DNA from: Galaxea fascicularis
Taxonomy: Eukaryota; Cnidaria; Anthozoa; Scleractinia; Euphylliidae
NCBI GenBank assembly: GCA_948470475.1
Contig: OX419337.1
Span: forward strand, 19,877,306 to 19,941,305
Direction of reading: 5' to 3'
Length of the DNA stretch: 64,000 bases
Part shown: in pieces, positions 45,282 to 57,120 of the stretch
Position numbering within the stretch: the stretch's first letter is position 1
How the letters are laid out: each line of letters opens with the position of its first letter
Notes under the pieces: model-generated
Told to the model about the DNA's origin: nothing
The model's input: the letters and a program-made list of their open reading frames with translations, nothing else
Databases searched by the model: none
Translations under genes and position numbers: made by a program

Positions 45282-46195
45282 TATTTATTTTATTTGTTTA
45301 TTTATTTATTCCATTTTCACTGCATTAGTTAAAATATAGTAACTAAATTACATAAAAAGACAATTAACTATACGTTAGTAAGAGATCAATTGTTGCAGTG
45401 GGGAAGGACTAGAAGGGAACATACGAACCATTCGAGCTAGTCCACCCAAAACCTACAACAAACTCTTAAATAAAGAAAAAGAAAACTAAACATTGAAATT
45501 GTAACATAATGTAAAAACTACAATTGCTAATATGTCATATTCTAGATTAATCTAATCAGAAAATAATTGTTTCATCACTACAACCAGGTGGCATGCGGGC
45601 GGTCTGGATCGAAGCTCTTTTTTTTATAGCAATTATTACATTGTTTTTTGAATAATGATAGGCTTAAATTAGAGGTCCTAAGTTTATCAGGCAAGTTGTT
45701 CCATAAATATGGTAATCTATTGAAAAAAGTGCCTTTAAATAATTCGGTTCTGACTTTGTTGATTTTTAATTTATTACTAGTATATGACCTTAATGTTTTG
45801 TCTGAGCAAAATTCAAAATATCTTTCAACTGAATAGTTATAGAGACCACACTTCAGTCTATAAAATGTTGTTAGGTAACTTCTCTTCGGTACACCAATGG
45901 GAGAAGATTGAGCTGCTGAAGGCGGTCATTGTAAGCTAAATTGGGTAGGAGAAGCCGCCCTCAATAAGCTTTATTAAGTTGACAGACTTTGGACTCCAGA
46001 TTTCGGAGGCATACTCCAAATGCGAACGTACAAAGGCCACGTAGAGCGATCGAAATGTTGGCAGAAAATGATCACTTCTGCTGCTGAATGAATGACGGAT
46101 AAAACCTAGCATCTTATTAGCTTTGTTCACTTGGGCATAGATGAGCTCATTGAATCGAGCTTCACAAGTAATCTCTCACACATAATCTCTCACAC
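45282..46195 (-). pseudogene. LINE (non-LTR retrotransposon) 3' fragment
   Basis: On the minus strand the frame NKANKMLGFIRHSF...LYVAFVRSHLEYASEIWSP (about 46130-45960) is the typical end of a non-LTR reverse transcriptase domain. Downstream pieces FKGTFFNRLPYLWNNLP (about 45760-45690) match the C-terminal tail of such proteins. A frameshift lies between. The 3' end runs into a TTTATT-rich tail at 45280-45312. The 5' part, including the catalytic YADD region, is absent. CR1/L2-like by appearance. Confidence 0.75.
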
Positions 46196-46546
46196 AAATT
46201 GTTTCATTTAAACTAATAGTGTGGTATTCACAAATAACCATTAATTTGGTTTTTGTGTGGCTTACAAGAAGTGTGGCGCCACATTATGGCGCGATCGAAT
46301 TTTTTTATTCGTCCACGAGGGTCGAGCGCCTGTCACGTGGTCTGATAGGCCCAACAAGTACGCATTGCGGACCTATTTCAAATACACCTGAGCGAGTAGT
46401 CGAGGGAAAAAAACAGAAAAAAAATATTTTGCGGCAAAAAATAAATAAATAAAATTATAGTAATAATATTAGTAATAATGGTAAGGTAAAGTGTAAAATT
46501 GTGGCGGTTAAAAAGCGGCTGTCGCTTGAAGAACACATGGCCCGCT
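46196..46546. other. Non-coding, unit-related sequence
   Basis: Matches 62170-62470 downstream of copy H (AACTAATAGTGTGG, GTGCCTGTCACGTGGTCT, CGGCTGTCGCTT). No gene. Confidence 0.45.
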
Positions 46547-46775
46547 AAGTCAACAATAGGGGTGGTCACAGCCAGGGTTCATTACGTCCCTGGTGGTTCT
46601 TTTACGTCCCACAGTGTCAATTTGTGAAGAGTTGTGAGACGGGACCTCCGGTTTTATCGTCCTTATCCGAGAAGACTAGAAAGTCTAACAATTCGCAGAT
46701 GTCATTACAAAGGTAGCACCTTGTGAGTGTTGGTCCGCCCAGGGCTCTACCATTGAGCCAACCGGTCGGTGGTTC
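46547..46775 (-). repeat. tRNA-derived SINE, second copy, shortened
   Basis: Inverse of the 38938-39349 family: CAGCCAGGGTTCATTACGTC at one end and TGAGCCAACCGGTCGG at the other. The A box is present on the minus strand (CCGGTTGGCTCAATGGTAGAG); most of the segment between A and B boxes is deleted. Lies inside duplicated unit flank. Confidence 0.75.
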
Positions 46776-47713
46776 ATTTAAGTTCATGACTTAAAGGAAA
46801 ACAAGGTTGCTTGTGGACTGAAAGAAATAATAAAGCAAGATAGACTGCATAAAGAAGAAAATGCTTATTAAATTGAGAGTATGCTTCACATGCGGTTCAC
46901 AGCTAATGACCTGTTTTTCGCCAAAATTGTGACTATTGTTTACTCAACGGGTTTTTTTTTCTTCTTCTTTATTCTTTTCTGTGCTTCACATGCGGTTCAC
47001 AGCTAATGACTGTGTTGTTCGCCAAAATTGTGACTATTGTTTACTCAACAGTTTTTTTGTCTTCTTTCTTCTTTATTCTTTTCTGTGATCAATGCCGAAG
47101 TATTGTCATTCGTGTTATCTACGGCTGTGGTACAATTAGTCTTCATGTAATAAAAGAAAGGAAGCGATATCTGTTTTTGCTTTTCTGTCCGCGCTAACTA
47201 AAAGATTACAAACACACAGCTGCGGCAGTTAATAATTGAAACGTCATTCGGTATCCTGCTAATTGAAACTGCCCTTCTTTTCAGCTGGCCTCAAATTAAA
47301 CCGATTGCTTCATAGAATATTCATGTTATAGTCGTATGATTAAAGGCTGATGTAGTTCAATAAACAATAGTCTCCATTTGGCGCGAAAATATGGTCGGAT
47401 ATTTGTCCGCGGATATTATCTGTTCCGAGAGGCAGAAAATTTTCCGAGAGCAAAGCTCGCAGTAAATTGAGAACTGATATTGTGCAAGGAGAAATAGATG
47501 AGCATATTTTTAAATTCAAATGGAGACTACTGTGTTAATTAATCTTCAAATATTTTTCGCAACGCGCATTTGGGGAATGTCAGTCCGGATGCGTTTTGAC
47601 CAATGATGGTGATGGATTTTAATTTGACATACTTGCGATATAAATCTTGGGTCATGAAAGATCTAGGCGATTATTGGGATCAGCTCCTTGTCGATCTATA
47701 GCAACAAAGTAAA
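46776..47713 (+). other. 5' flank of GPCR remnant G
   Basis: The usual upstream block (GATTGCTTCATAGAATATTC at 47300, ATTTGACATACTTGCGATAT at 47621) with a local duplication of about 90 bp at 46877 and 46982. Bases 47360-47620 interrupt the block with sequence starting CAATAAACAATAGTCTCCAT and carrying a matching inverse near 47515, so a small inserted element is likely. Confidence 0.5.
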
Positions 47714-47787
47714 ATGACGATGAAAAACTTCTCGCTCTGTTGTTAGGGCTCATATACAGACAAGTTGTAACTTTAAAGCGAATCTTT
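47714..47787 (+). pseudogene. GPCR copy G, 5' fragment
   Basis: ATG ACG ATG AAA AAC joins directly to CTCGCTCTGTTGTTAGGGCT, so everything from the N-terminus to the DRL motif is deleted. The match ends at AAGCGAATC where foreign sequence begins. Confidence 0.85.
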
Positions 47788-49034
47788 ATCTACCTGGATT
47801 TTTGAAAACAGGGTCGCAGGAAAGTTATACTAAGCCTTGTTTATTTTAGTACTGAGGTGTGTTTCCCCCTCTATTCTTCTTCGTCTTTGCTTGTGCTGGG
47901 GGGAGCGACGATGGCAATTAGCTGATTAGTAAGAGAAAGTGAACATTGAAAGTTAAAATACGCTCTCCCCCCCCCCTACCCTCCCCTCCTCCCTTTTAAT
48001 ATTCTTTAATTGGTCCCACTCTCTCTCTTTCTTAAGAAAATTTGCATGAATTTGAAATCTTAGCGTAGGCTTAGTTTAAAACGGAGTCAGTATATTTAGC
48101 TTTCCTGTTCACTTTCTAGAGCAAAGTCTTCCTTAGAGCATCATGAAGCTCAGTGAGGGAAAAATTCTAGCGAGATGCAGTATCTGCCTCGTCTAATAAC
48201 CTTCGTGCGTATTTATCTTGTCGGGGCTATGAAGTCGACTGTTAGGCGCAGTGAAGGTTATTGTAGAGCTTTGCTTTCGGAGGTAAGGAGTCTTTAGCCT
48301 CAAAACGTAGGTGTCAGGGTTGATTTGTAAGCGCACATGGTGAAATTGGACTTGACTTTTGACCAGGCTAAAGACTTAGTAAAAATTTAGCAAGAAACAA
48401 GGGCTTGACGGAAGTTCGCTCGAAATCGGTTTTCAAAATCCGGGACTTCAAGTAACTATCAGGCGACGACAAGATTTGCCTCGGTATTTCTGCGCGAAAA
48501 CCGTAAGTTTTTCCAGCTTCTTGACTTGTTACCGCCCTTGCGGCTTTAGCGATTCTATGCTAGTGATCTGATAAGTGATGTGATAATTTGAAGTGTCATA
48601 ATGTGTGATTTCCGGCCTCAAATCTAGTCGTAACATTTGCCACATGTTTACGTAGATGTAATTTACCAAGAGCTTGCTGTTATTTGTGTTAGCCATCAGG
48701 GAATTCGGTTTAAAACGTTGCTTGATTTCGTGCAAATCGATGCCTCTTTCCGACGGCAACTTGCTCTAGGCAAGGCCGACGTTTCAAAGCAAGATTTGGG
48801 CAAAACTGACACTACTGCCCACACGATAGTTCAGGTCAGAGGTTACGTCGATTTCATTTCTAATTATATAGCAAATAGCCGTGTTCTCTTTTTTTTTTCC
48901 TTTCGTCGACACTGTAATCTGGTAATAAGCAAAAAGTTAAGTGTCCTTGTTGAACAACGGAGGTAATAGCAAAGAAAGTTTTAAAAAGCCTCGAATTTTC
49001 GTCGACCTGGTTTTCATAAGGTCAGGTATATATA
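47788..49034. other. Unique sequence inserted in remnant G
   Basis: About 1.2 kb not found elsewhere in the window. It contains a C-run at 47966-47976 and several short open frames, none of which I recognise. It separates the two GPCR fragments together with the next element. Confidence 0.4.
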
Positions 49035-50309
49035 GAGGGTCCAAAATAGGGTTTTGCAATCCCGCATGCCGCCACCCTTTTCGGCCTTTTCCCGCCATCC
49101 CGCCATATCGACAGCCTCCGTCCCGATCCCGCCATAAAACTCCGTAAGTATTCATCGTTATAGTAAATGAGAAGGTCAATTTTATATCCATTTTAACTAA
49201 CTGTGACTGATTAGCTCAATGACAATTCAGATAATACGTATTCAGAGAATTACTTACGTGAGCTTCGGTTCATCTATGGCCACTTAAGGTATACAAAAAT
49301 TAAAAAACAAATCGACTGTTAAACTGTATACGTACTGGACGACCAAATCGGCTAGAAAGTCGGCATCTCGAGTAACTTGCTGGTTTCCCAAACCACTTTC
49401 CTCTCCTACAAAACCTTCGCATCACCTTCTTCCTTTTCTGCCTCCAATGAGCCCGAAGGTTACTGGCGGTGTCGCCATCATGCCCAGAAACGACCTCGAC
49501 CCGACCTCTATAATCTATAAAGTAAACTAGTCAAACCGTGGAGATAATTCTAAATGAAATATATATTGATGAAATAGCGTGCTCTTTGTCCTATCTCCTA
49601 ACTGTTGTTTTATCGTGACAAGCGTTTCATATTGCCGATCTTTGAGCGATGGTCTAACAAGCAAATAGTAATTATTTGGTCTATTTGATGCATGCTGTCT
49701 TGTTTTCACTAAGACAAACGAACAAGATTCTGTTCGCGCAGTACAATAAATACCCAAACAACTCCAAACAACTGAAAGATTTTAAGAGTTTAAGTGACCT
49801 TTAAAATAGTCAAAAAATGCAAGCTGTTTTAAGAGTCTACAAACTCATTTCACATTGTAAAACAAGGTATCAGTCAGATCAGTATCTGCGCGTCTTGGAC
49901 GAATGGACGAACACGAACACTGATGTACACGCAAATTGATCCAAATTAGGTCCCAGCACCAACCAATCGCACTCCGCGTAATGACAGATGCATCATAAAG
50001 TATTTATTTTAGTGTAAACAGATCGCCACTGAGCACCGTGTACCAAAATACTGAAAACTTCCTTTATCAACAGAGATCTTGCTGAAAGAGGTTTTATGGC
50101 CGTTTTTGAAGGTCTTTTTTCACGTGTTCCATCCCGCATCCCGCCATTAATTTTTTAAACATCCCACATCCCGCCCGCGAAAATACAAGCATCCCGGTCT
50201 CGCCAGGGAAGTTTCATCCCGTATCCCGCTCCTAAAATTTTTCGTATCCCGCATCCCGCCTTGATTTTAAGCCTCATCCCGAATCCCGCCAAACCTATTT
50301 TGGGCCCTC
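49035..50309. mobile_element. TIR element with CCCGCATCCCGCC subterminal repeats
   Basis: The left end GAGGGTCCAAAATAGGGTTTTG and the inverted right end GAGGGCCCAAAATAGGTTTGG match; TATATA lies on both sides. Repeats of the form ATCCCGCATCCCGCC cluster just inside both ends (49058-49135, 50128-50290). On the right it meets GPCR coding at TATATAATCTGCATCG. The interior has no recognised gene. Confidence 0.7.
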
Positions 50310-50400
50310 TATATAATCTGCATCGTTTCTTGGTTTGTGTGTATTATCAATTCAACGATGCTGTTTCGGAATGAACAAATAACCTCACGGGGTGGACAAA
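50310..50400 (+). pseudogene. GPCR copy G, TM4 fragment
   Basis: TATATAATCTGCATCGTTTC to about CACGGGGTGGAC matches the TM4 region of copies B and F (IICIV.WFVCVINSTMLF). It is then lost to unrelated DNA. Confidence 0.8.
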
Positions 50401-51221
50401 TTATTATAGCGGAGTTCCGCGCGCGGAGCACCATTGGTAAGAAAATATGGTAACCGATCCATCCGAGAAATTTGGGTTATGACGTTATCGTGCGACCGTC
50501 CGACCGTCTGTCCGACCCTATGTACGTCCACCCCATCATGTAAGCCAAAGTCAAATGTGATACTCCAGTTAACCCTTTCGTGTGCAAGCTCGCATATAAG
50601 CGCGCCTCCATATTAACTGTTTTTGGAAAGATCATTTGCCCATACACGCAGTTCTCAACCCGCGTTTTTTATCGGGAAAATTTTGAAGACAGTTTTAAAA
50701 CAAAGTCAGTTTTGTCTTTACGTTGGCGGAGTATTAGTGACAAACAGCGGGAGAAAGAACAAGAAAGGGCACGAGTAAACAGGCAGAGTATCAGTGAGAA
50801 ACAGCGGGAGAAAGAGCACGAACAAACCGGCTGAATTGTATTGTCGAGCAACGGGAGAAAGAACAAGAAAGGGCTCGAGTAAACAGGCTGAATGGTACTG
50901 ACGAGCAACGGGAGAAAGAACAACAAAAAGCTCGAGAAAAGAGACGAAATTATAGTGAGAAACAGTGAAAAAGAGAGCGTCTCTTGTCAAGCTGTAAAAA
51001 CATTACCAAGTGTCAGGGAGTTTCAGGTTTTCCTCATGTTTGCCTGCAGAAGCTTGCATGAACAGAAAAGATCGCGTGGTCATCTGGCAAAGTTTCAGTA
51101 ATTATGCGCCGTCTTCGGACATTGCTGTCTATTAAATTGTCACGTCATTTGGCAATTCAGCACATTTAATGTGCTGAATTTCCCAAATGACATGAAAATG
51201 TTGGCTATTCCGGGGCATCCA
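50401..51221. other. Unrecognised segment with 63-bp coding-like tandem repeats and a hairpin
   Basis: Bases 50730-50975 hold about four diverged repeats of 60-70 bp encoding Lys/Glu/Arg-rich words such as SEKQREKEQERARVN; indels break the frame between copies. Bases 51144-51191 form a near-perfect hairpin (GTCATTTGG...AATTCAGCACAT and its inverse). I do not recognise the parent gene. Confidence 0.5.
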
Positions 51222-51492
51222 TGTCCAATACACTCAACTAGACTCTAGTTGTCAAATCTAAGAGTCCACTGGAGTTATTCGAAGTCTAGTCGTTAAACGA
51301 AACCGGAAGTCCAAAACTATTGTTAACTGGAGTCCAGTCCACTGGAGTTACCGGAGGTCTAGTCGCGAAATGAGACCGGAAGTCGAGACAATATAACTTT
51401 GGGGAGGGTTGAAAAATCGTCCAATGGAGTCCATTGGAGTCCACTGGAGACGCATCGAATCCACTGGAGTTACCGAGAGTCTAGTCGTGAAA

Positions 51493-51965
51493 TACACTAC
51501 ACATGTGATATACCTCGTTCTTTAAGCCGTGACCTGAGACAAGCACTCTACACATGAAATATACCTCGTTCTTGAAGCCCTGAACCGAGAAAAGCACACT
51601 ACACATGTAATGTACCTCGTTCTTTAAGCCCTGGCCCAAGACAAGCACTCTACACATGAAATATACCTCGTTCTTTAAGCTGGACCCGAGACAAACACAC
51701 TACACATGTGTAATATACCTCGTTCTTGGAACCCTGAACCGAGAAAAGCACACTACACATGCATGTAATATACCTCCCGTTCTTGGAGCCCTGAACCGAG
51801 GCACACTACACATGTAATATACCTCGTTCTTTAAGCCATGACTCGAGACAAGCACTCTACACACGTAATATACCTCCTTGTTTATGCCATCACCCGAGAC
51901 AAACATGGTACGTATGTATTTTATACTTCGTTCTTTAAGCCCTGACCCGAGACAAATACGCTAGT
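51493..51965. repeat. Minisatellite, about 58-bp unit, eight copies
   Basis: Units of ACACTACACATGTAATATAC then CTCGTTCTTTAAGCCCTGAC then CCGAGACAAG, varied by small changes and indels. Confidence 0.85.
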
Positions 51966-52194
51966 TCCCTTCGTTCCGAAATTACTTCTTGTTTACTAAG
52001 CAAACGGAGCTTGCTATGGTACTCATTTAGCGTTGCCATTTCCAAAAAATGCTCACCAGACCAGCCGGTAGCTGTATATATTAATGCCGATCGTTACCTT
52101 GTCATTGTAAACAGCTACCACATCTTCTTTGTCGTATGTCGCACAAACAATTGAGTGTTGAAATGCTACCAAATTATATGTGCTATGTTAATTT

Positions 52195-52935
52195 TCACAA
52201 CCCGACAAGATTAAGAAATATTTCTAAGTGTCTCAAAACTAGAAATTCGGTTACTCCAATAGAATCTACTCGTCACCAATGGATCCAGTGGACTCCAATG
52301 GAACAGTTTTTTCCCCGCCTCCCACCCACCAAGATTAATAAATATTTCAAAGTCTCTCACGACTAGAAACTCGGTTACTCCAATAGAATCTACCCGTTAC
52401 CAATGGATCCAATGGAATCCAATGGAACAGTTTTACACGGCCTCCCACCCGACATGATTAAGAAGTACTTCTAAGTCTCTCACAAGTAGAAATTCGGTTA
52501 CTCCAATAGAATCCACTCGTGACCAATGGATCCAGTGGAATCCAATGGAACAGTTTTACACGGCCTCCCACCCGACATGATTAAGAAGTACTTCTAAGTC
52601 TCTCACAAGTAGAAATTCGGTTACTCCAATAGAATCCACTCGTGACCAATGGATCCAGTGGAATCCAATGGAACAGTTTTACACGGCCTCCCACCCGACA
52701 TGATTAAGAAGTACTTCTAAGTCTCTTATGACTAGAAACTCGGTTACTCCAGTAGAATCTGCCCGTTATCAATGGATCCAATGGAATCCAATGGAACAGT
52801 TTTACACGGCCTCCCACCCGACAAGATTAAGAAGTATTTCTAAGTTTCTCGCGACTAGAAAATCGGTTACTCCAGTAGAATCTACTCGTCACCAATGGAT
52901 CCAGTAGACTCCAATGGAACACTTTTCCAAGGTCG
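52195..52935. repeat. Tandem repeat, about 122-bp unit, six copies
   Basis: Units begin near ACTAGAAATTCGGTTACTCC and include CAATGGATCCAGTGGAATCC and GGCCTCCCACCCGACATG. Two neighbouring copies are nearly identical (around 52484 and 52606), which suggests recent unequal exchange. Confidence 0.88.
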
Positions 52936-53419
52936 CCATGAGACTCCGCTTTTCCAATAGAACACAGCCATACACAACTAGAGTCTAGTTGAGTGTATTG
53001 GACAACCCTCTTCCGGGGGGGGGGTGAACTTCCCAATGGTGCAAGATTTTGCTCAACTTTTGCAGATGTTTCAAAAGACAACTGCACTGACTTAAAGGGG
53101 ATATTTTCAGGGTTACCACGGTCAGGGAAAAGTCAGGGAAAAACATATGTTTTTTCAAGGTCAGGGAAAAGTCAGGGAATTTTACATTTGGCTAGCCATT
53201 TGGTTTTGGAAAGAGATTCTTTGGTAGTAAAGGTGTTTTTATTTCAGAAAACCCTTCACAGGAATTGATTTCTTTGGCTTCATTGCTGGCTCTATTGCCT
53301 TAGGATTTGCCTCTGATGGTCAGTGGAAACTGGTATTTGGTCAGTGAAAAGTCAAAGAAAAGTCAGGGAATTTTTTCTATCCCAATGAGTGGCAACCCTG
53401 ATCATTATCCCAGCCAAAT

Positions 53420-53883
53420 TTGTCACAGGGAAGTACCGGTACTATCCGGCCACTAAGAATACAGACCATGTGGAAGCCTTGGAAGTATGGAGAGAGGGTC
53501 AAAATTGCAAATGAGGTTGACAAATTTAAAAATCCTTGTCCGACAAACACGTTAAGGAGAAACAATTTCGAAGCAAAGTTACAGAATTTATTGCACGTAA
53601 GAAGAGTCGTCAAGAATTTGTGCCTCTGATTGGGAAATTGATTGATATTGCCCATGTGGAACCTTTACATATTAAGAATGATGCTTGGCAGTATTTCTGT
53701 AAAGGGGTTCTGAAAGAGGCAGTTGGAAAATCAAATCTTCCCGACATCTGCAAAAATTTTTCAGACATTCCAAATGATAGCATTGTATCTAGAGTTGTAA
53801 CTGCACTAAAGTTTGAGGTAAAGGCCAAATGTTTGGCACGAAAGGTAAAGAAGTGGTACAACGAAACACAGGGTAAGGGTCAG
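53420..53883 (+). pseudogene. 5' part of an unrecognised multicopy ORF, split by retrotransposon 2
   Basis: Two overlapping frames join by a frameshift near 53540 and read WKPWKYGERVKIANEVDKF, then FVPLIGKLIDIAHVEPLHIK, then SRVVTALKFEVKAKCLARKV. The frame runs straight into the target duplication GTCAG of retrotransposon 2. The other half lies at 58611 onward. It looks like one of the uncharacterised transposon-borne or multicopy proteins of cnidarians; I cannot name it. Confidence 0.55.
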
Positions 53884-54038
53884 TGTTATAACTGAGGACC
53901 TCCGAGCCGAAATAAAGAGTAAGCAACGAATCTTATGAGACACACAACTGTGCTCCTTTAATCTCTTCTAGTGCGCAAGCGCACACACGCAACTCAACAC
54001 ATGACGCAACAAAACCAAACAAAAGCCACGATATAACA
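53884..54038 (-). repeat. 3' LTR of retrotransposon 2
   Basis: 155 bp from TGTTATAACTGAGG to CACGATATAACA. Contains a GTGCGCAAGCGCAC palindrome. Confidence 0.92.
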
Positions 54039-54090
54039 TTTCCCCCTTTAAAAGAAAAAGGAAAGAAAGTTTCTTGGTCCGTTACTGCCA

Positions 54091-55313
54091 TCACTTTAAC
54101 TCGTATTCTTTCAAATAGCTAGGAAGCCTATGAGTTGTCCTGGTAGGATAACGTTTTTCAGTGTTAACAGAATTTTCACATAAAGAATTCTGGTGAACTA
54201 ACAAGGTGTCATCGGCACTGACAGAATCAGAAATCTCTGGCAGTGAACTAGGTTGAGAAAACTTGGCAGTGTTAGTAATTGGCTTTGACACGGTTGGTAA
54301 CTGGTTTGCCAGGTGAGGATCTTCCCGAGTAACAATCGAAGGGGGCTCATCCAGCGTTACTGTAGGAGGCATAGGAGCAAACGGAATAGTTGAATCAGGA
54401 ACCATCTCGCAAGGCTGGTCCATATTAGGGGGCACATCAAGTGGCACAGACCGGTGTTCAAACGCTGAAGGGCGACACGTTGGAGAAGCATCTTCAGGAC
54501 GTCTCAACAGTTGGTCCACATGTCGTTTCCACAAGTTACCTACCACCTCGACAATGTAATGACGAGAACCAAGGACCTCGCTAATTACTCCACGCACCCA
54601 TTTCTCTCCCCTTCCATAATTACGAGCCAGAACAGGATCACCGGCATGGAACTGGCGAAGGCCTTTATGGGCGGTGCGACTTAGCATTGTACTGTATTGG
54701 CGAGCCTCAACGTGTTGTTCAACTGAAGGTTTCAGCAAATCCAGGCGGGTGCGGAGTTCCGACCCATAAGAAGCATCGAAGGTGATTCACCTGTTGTAGA
54801 ATGTGGCGTATTTCGGTAAACCAACAAATATTTGGCGATGACAGCAGCTACGTCAGCGTTCGTAACATGGGCTTGTTTAATAGCTGATTTCAACATCTGC
54901 ACAACACGTTCAGCTTGTCCGTTTGTGGATGGCTTGTACGCTGCTGAAGTACGGTGCAAAATTCCATTGTTGGAACAAAATCGTTGAAATTCTGTAGCCG
55001 TAAATTGTGGCCCATTGTCGGACACGATGATTTCTGGAAGACCGTGTCTGCTGAAGATGTCTCGCAATGCGGTAACAGTTGTTCTAGCTGACGTATTAGT
55101 CATTTTGACTACCTCTGGGAATTTGCTGTAAGCATCTACAACAAGGTAAGTACATGCAGAGACTGGCCCAGCAAAATCTTCATGAATATGAGACCACGGT
55201 CGTGGTGGGTAGGTCCAAGGATGAATCTGAGCGGTAGGAGGATTTGATCTCATAGACTGGCACGTGCTACATGAAGAAACATTTTTTTCAATATGATAAT
55301 CAATGTTGGGCTA
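54091..55313 (-). pseudogene. Integrase of retrotransposon 2, broken
   Basis: The zinc finger part ends CSTCQ just upstream of the core; a TAG at 55311-55313 replaces the second Trp of the WWP motif. The core (55253-54732) shows D in HEDFAGP, D in VSDNGPQF and E in NGQAERVV, then LLVYRNTPHSTTG. A frameshift at about 54735 moves the frame; the C-terminal part (54738-54091) has FHAGDPVLARNYG, an SH3-like region with WKRHVDQLLRR and a Ser/Pro-rich tail. Confidence 0.85.
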
Positions 55314-55339
55314 CCACACATAAGATCTTGCTAACGCTT

Positions 55340-57084
55340 TTATTCGAGATATTCCAGGTTGAGTGTCATGCAGTTCTTGCAACACGTTCTCTTGGAGTGA
55401 AGGAGGGACAATAACTCGAGAACCCCATAATATCCTTGCTGGGTACTTAATTCGTCTCTCTTAGTCTTAAATGGTACCAGGGTGGGATCCACTACACATG
55501 GCCAGTCACTAATGACATAATTGTACACTTGAGACAAAACTGGATCCACCTGAGACTCTTTCTCGATCACCTGACTGGTCACATTAGTCACAACTCCAGT
55601 GTCCAAGAAGTAGCATTCAACATTTTCACATCTGGGTGACCATGTCTGAGGTAGAGGAAGACGAGACATGCTGTCTGCACCTGCATGTGCTCCAGTACTG
55701 CGATACTCAATCCTGTAGTTGTATGAAGCAAGGATAAGGGCCCATCTTTGACGTCGTGCTGCTGCATGAGCAGGAACAGGTTTCTGAGGACCCAAGAGAG
55801 TCAGCAAAGGTCGATGGTCAGTTAAAATTGTAAAGGAAAAGCCATACAGGTACTGTCGGAATCGCTTCAATCCAAAGATGATGCTGAAGGCCTCCTTTTC
55901 TAGCTGGGAGCAATGTTGTTGAGCATGGGTCAAGGTGCAAGAAGCAAAAGCCACAGGTCGAAATTGTCCATCAATTTGATGAGACAGGACTGCTCCAGCG
56001 CCATAAGATGAAGCATCACATGAAAGAAAAAGCGACAATATATGGTCATAATGCACCAATGTTTGAGAGTTGAGGATGAGCTGCTTTGCTGCAACAAATG
56101 CATCTTCTTCCACTTTCAACCACCTCCATGGAGTACGTTTCCTAAGTAGCTGATGTAAAGGTGCTAGTACTGTAGAATGATGAGGCATGAACCGCGAATA
56201 GAACATTATAAGTCCCAGAAAAGACTTCAACGCAGTTACATCTTTGGGTCTAGGGGCATCACGGATGGCTTTAAGTTTATCCTCAGTGGGGTGTATGCCC
56301 TCTCCATGACCAAGGTAGACCAGTGACGATGGAAGAAATTTGCACTTTGTCTTGTTCAGTCTGAATCCCGCACCAAGAAGTCGCTCCAAAACTAGGGATA
56401 GTGTGCAAAGGTGGCCCTCTTCATCTGTGCCAGCAACCAGGATATCATCTAAACGACTAACAGCCTTTGGAATATCAGACAACAGATTATCCATGATTCT
56501 TTGAAAGATGGCTGGATCGGAATGGATGCCATTTGGCAAGCTCGTGAATGCAAACAAACCAATGTGAGTGTTAATTGTGAGATACCACTGTGATTCCTTT
56601 GCAGTTGGTATCTCGTGATAGGCTTGTTTTATATCTAAGACACTAAACACGGTGCATCCTCTTAAAGCTGAATGCATGTCCTCAATCCGAGGCATAGGGT
56701 AGGTTTCAACGCGAGCACTTGCATTGTATGTTACACTAAAATCTCCACAAACACGGACATCATCGCTGTCTTTCTTCTTAACGACTACAATAGGAGCTGC
56801 ACTGCTCGCAGATGTCACCCGTTCAATCACACCATCCTTTTCCATCTTCCGAGCAAAGCATTCTTCACTTTTGACTGCAAGGCGTAAGGAACTGGTCTGG
56901 CTTTGTGAAATTTGGCCTCTTTACTTTCATTCAGCACAACTGGATCCCCAGTGTAACATCCAAGTGGGGACTGAAATAATTCACTGTATTGTTCCAGGAC
57001 TGATTCTAATGTCTGGTTTTCTGGGGGAACAGGGTTTGTAGAGGAACAACATGGCAAGGGTTCAATGTGATTTAAACCAGGCAA
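55340..57084 (-). pseudogene. RT-RNase H of retrotransposon 2, broken
   Basis: The 5' portion (57084-56827) is in a different frame from the rest; a shift near 56840 separates them. RT: MEKDGVIERVTSASSAAPIV, FSVLDIKQAYHEIP, and the catalytic box RLDDILVAG (the usual Tyr is Arg). RNase H: LSCDASSYGAGAVLS, QLEKEAFSIIF and TDHRPL. The frame ends in a shift after the RNase H connection (55340). Confidence 0.85.
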
Positions 57085-57120
57085 ATTCGTCCAATCCAGT
57101 TTGACATCAGAAAGCCAGTT

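Larger units (their letters stand above)
51222..53004. mobile_element. TIR element with perfect 31-bp ends and two internal minisatellites
   Basis: Both ends are identical when inverted: TGTCCAATACACTCAACTAG continuing to CTCTAGTTGT (51222-51252 and 52974-53004). No clear target duplication. The interior is mostly repeats and carries no recognised gene. Confidence 0.8.

Noticed and set aside
48637..48966. 109-codon ORF in the insert of copy G
   Set aside because: No similarity recognised, and it ends in a T-rich run; equally long chance ORFs occur nearby on the other strand.
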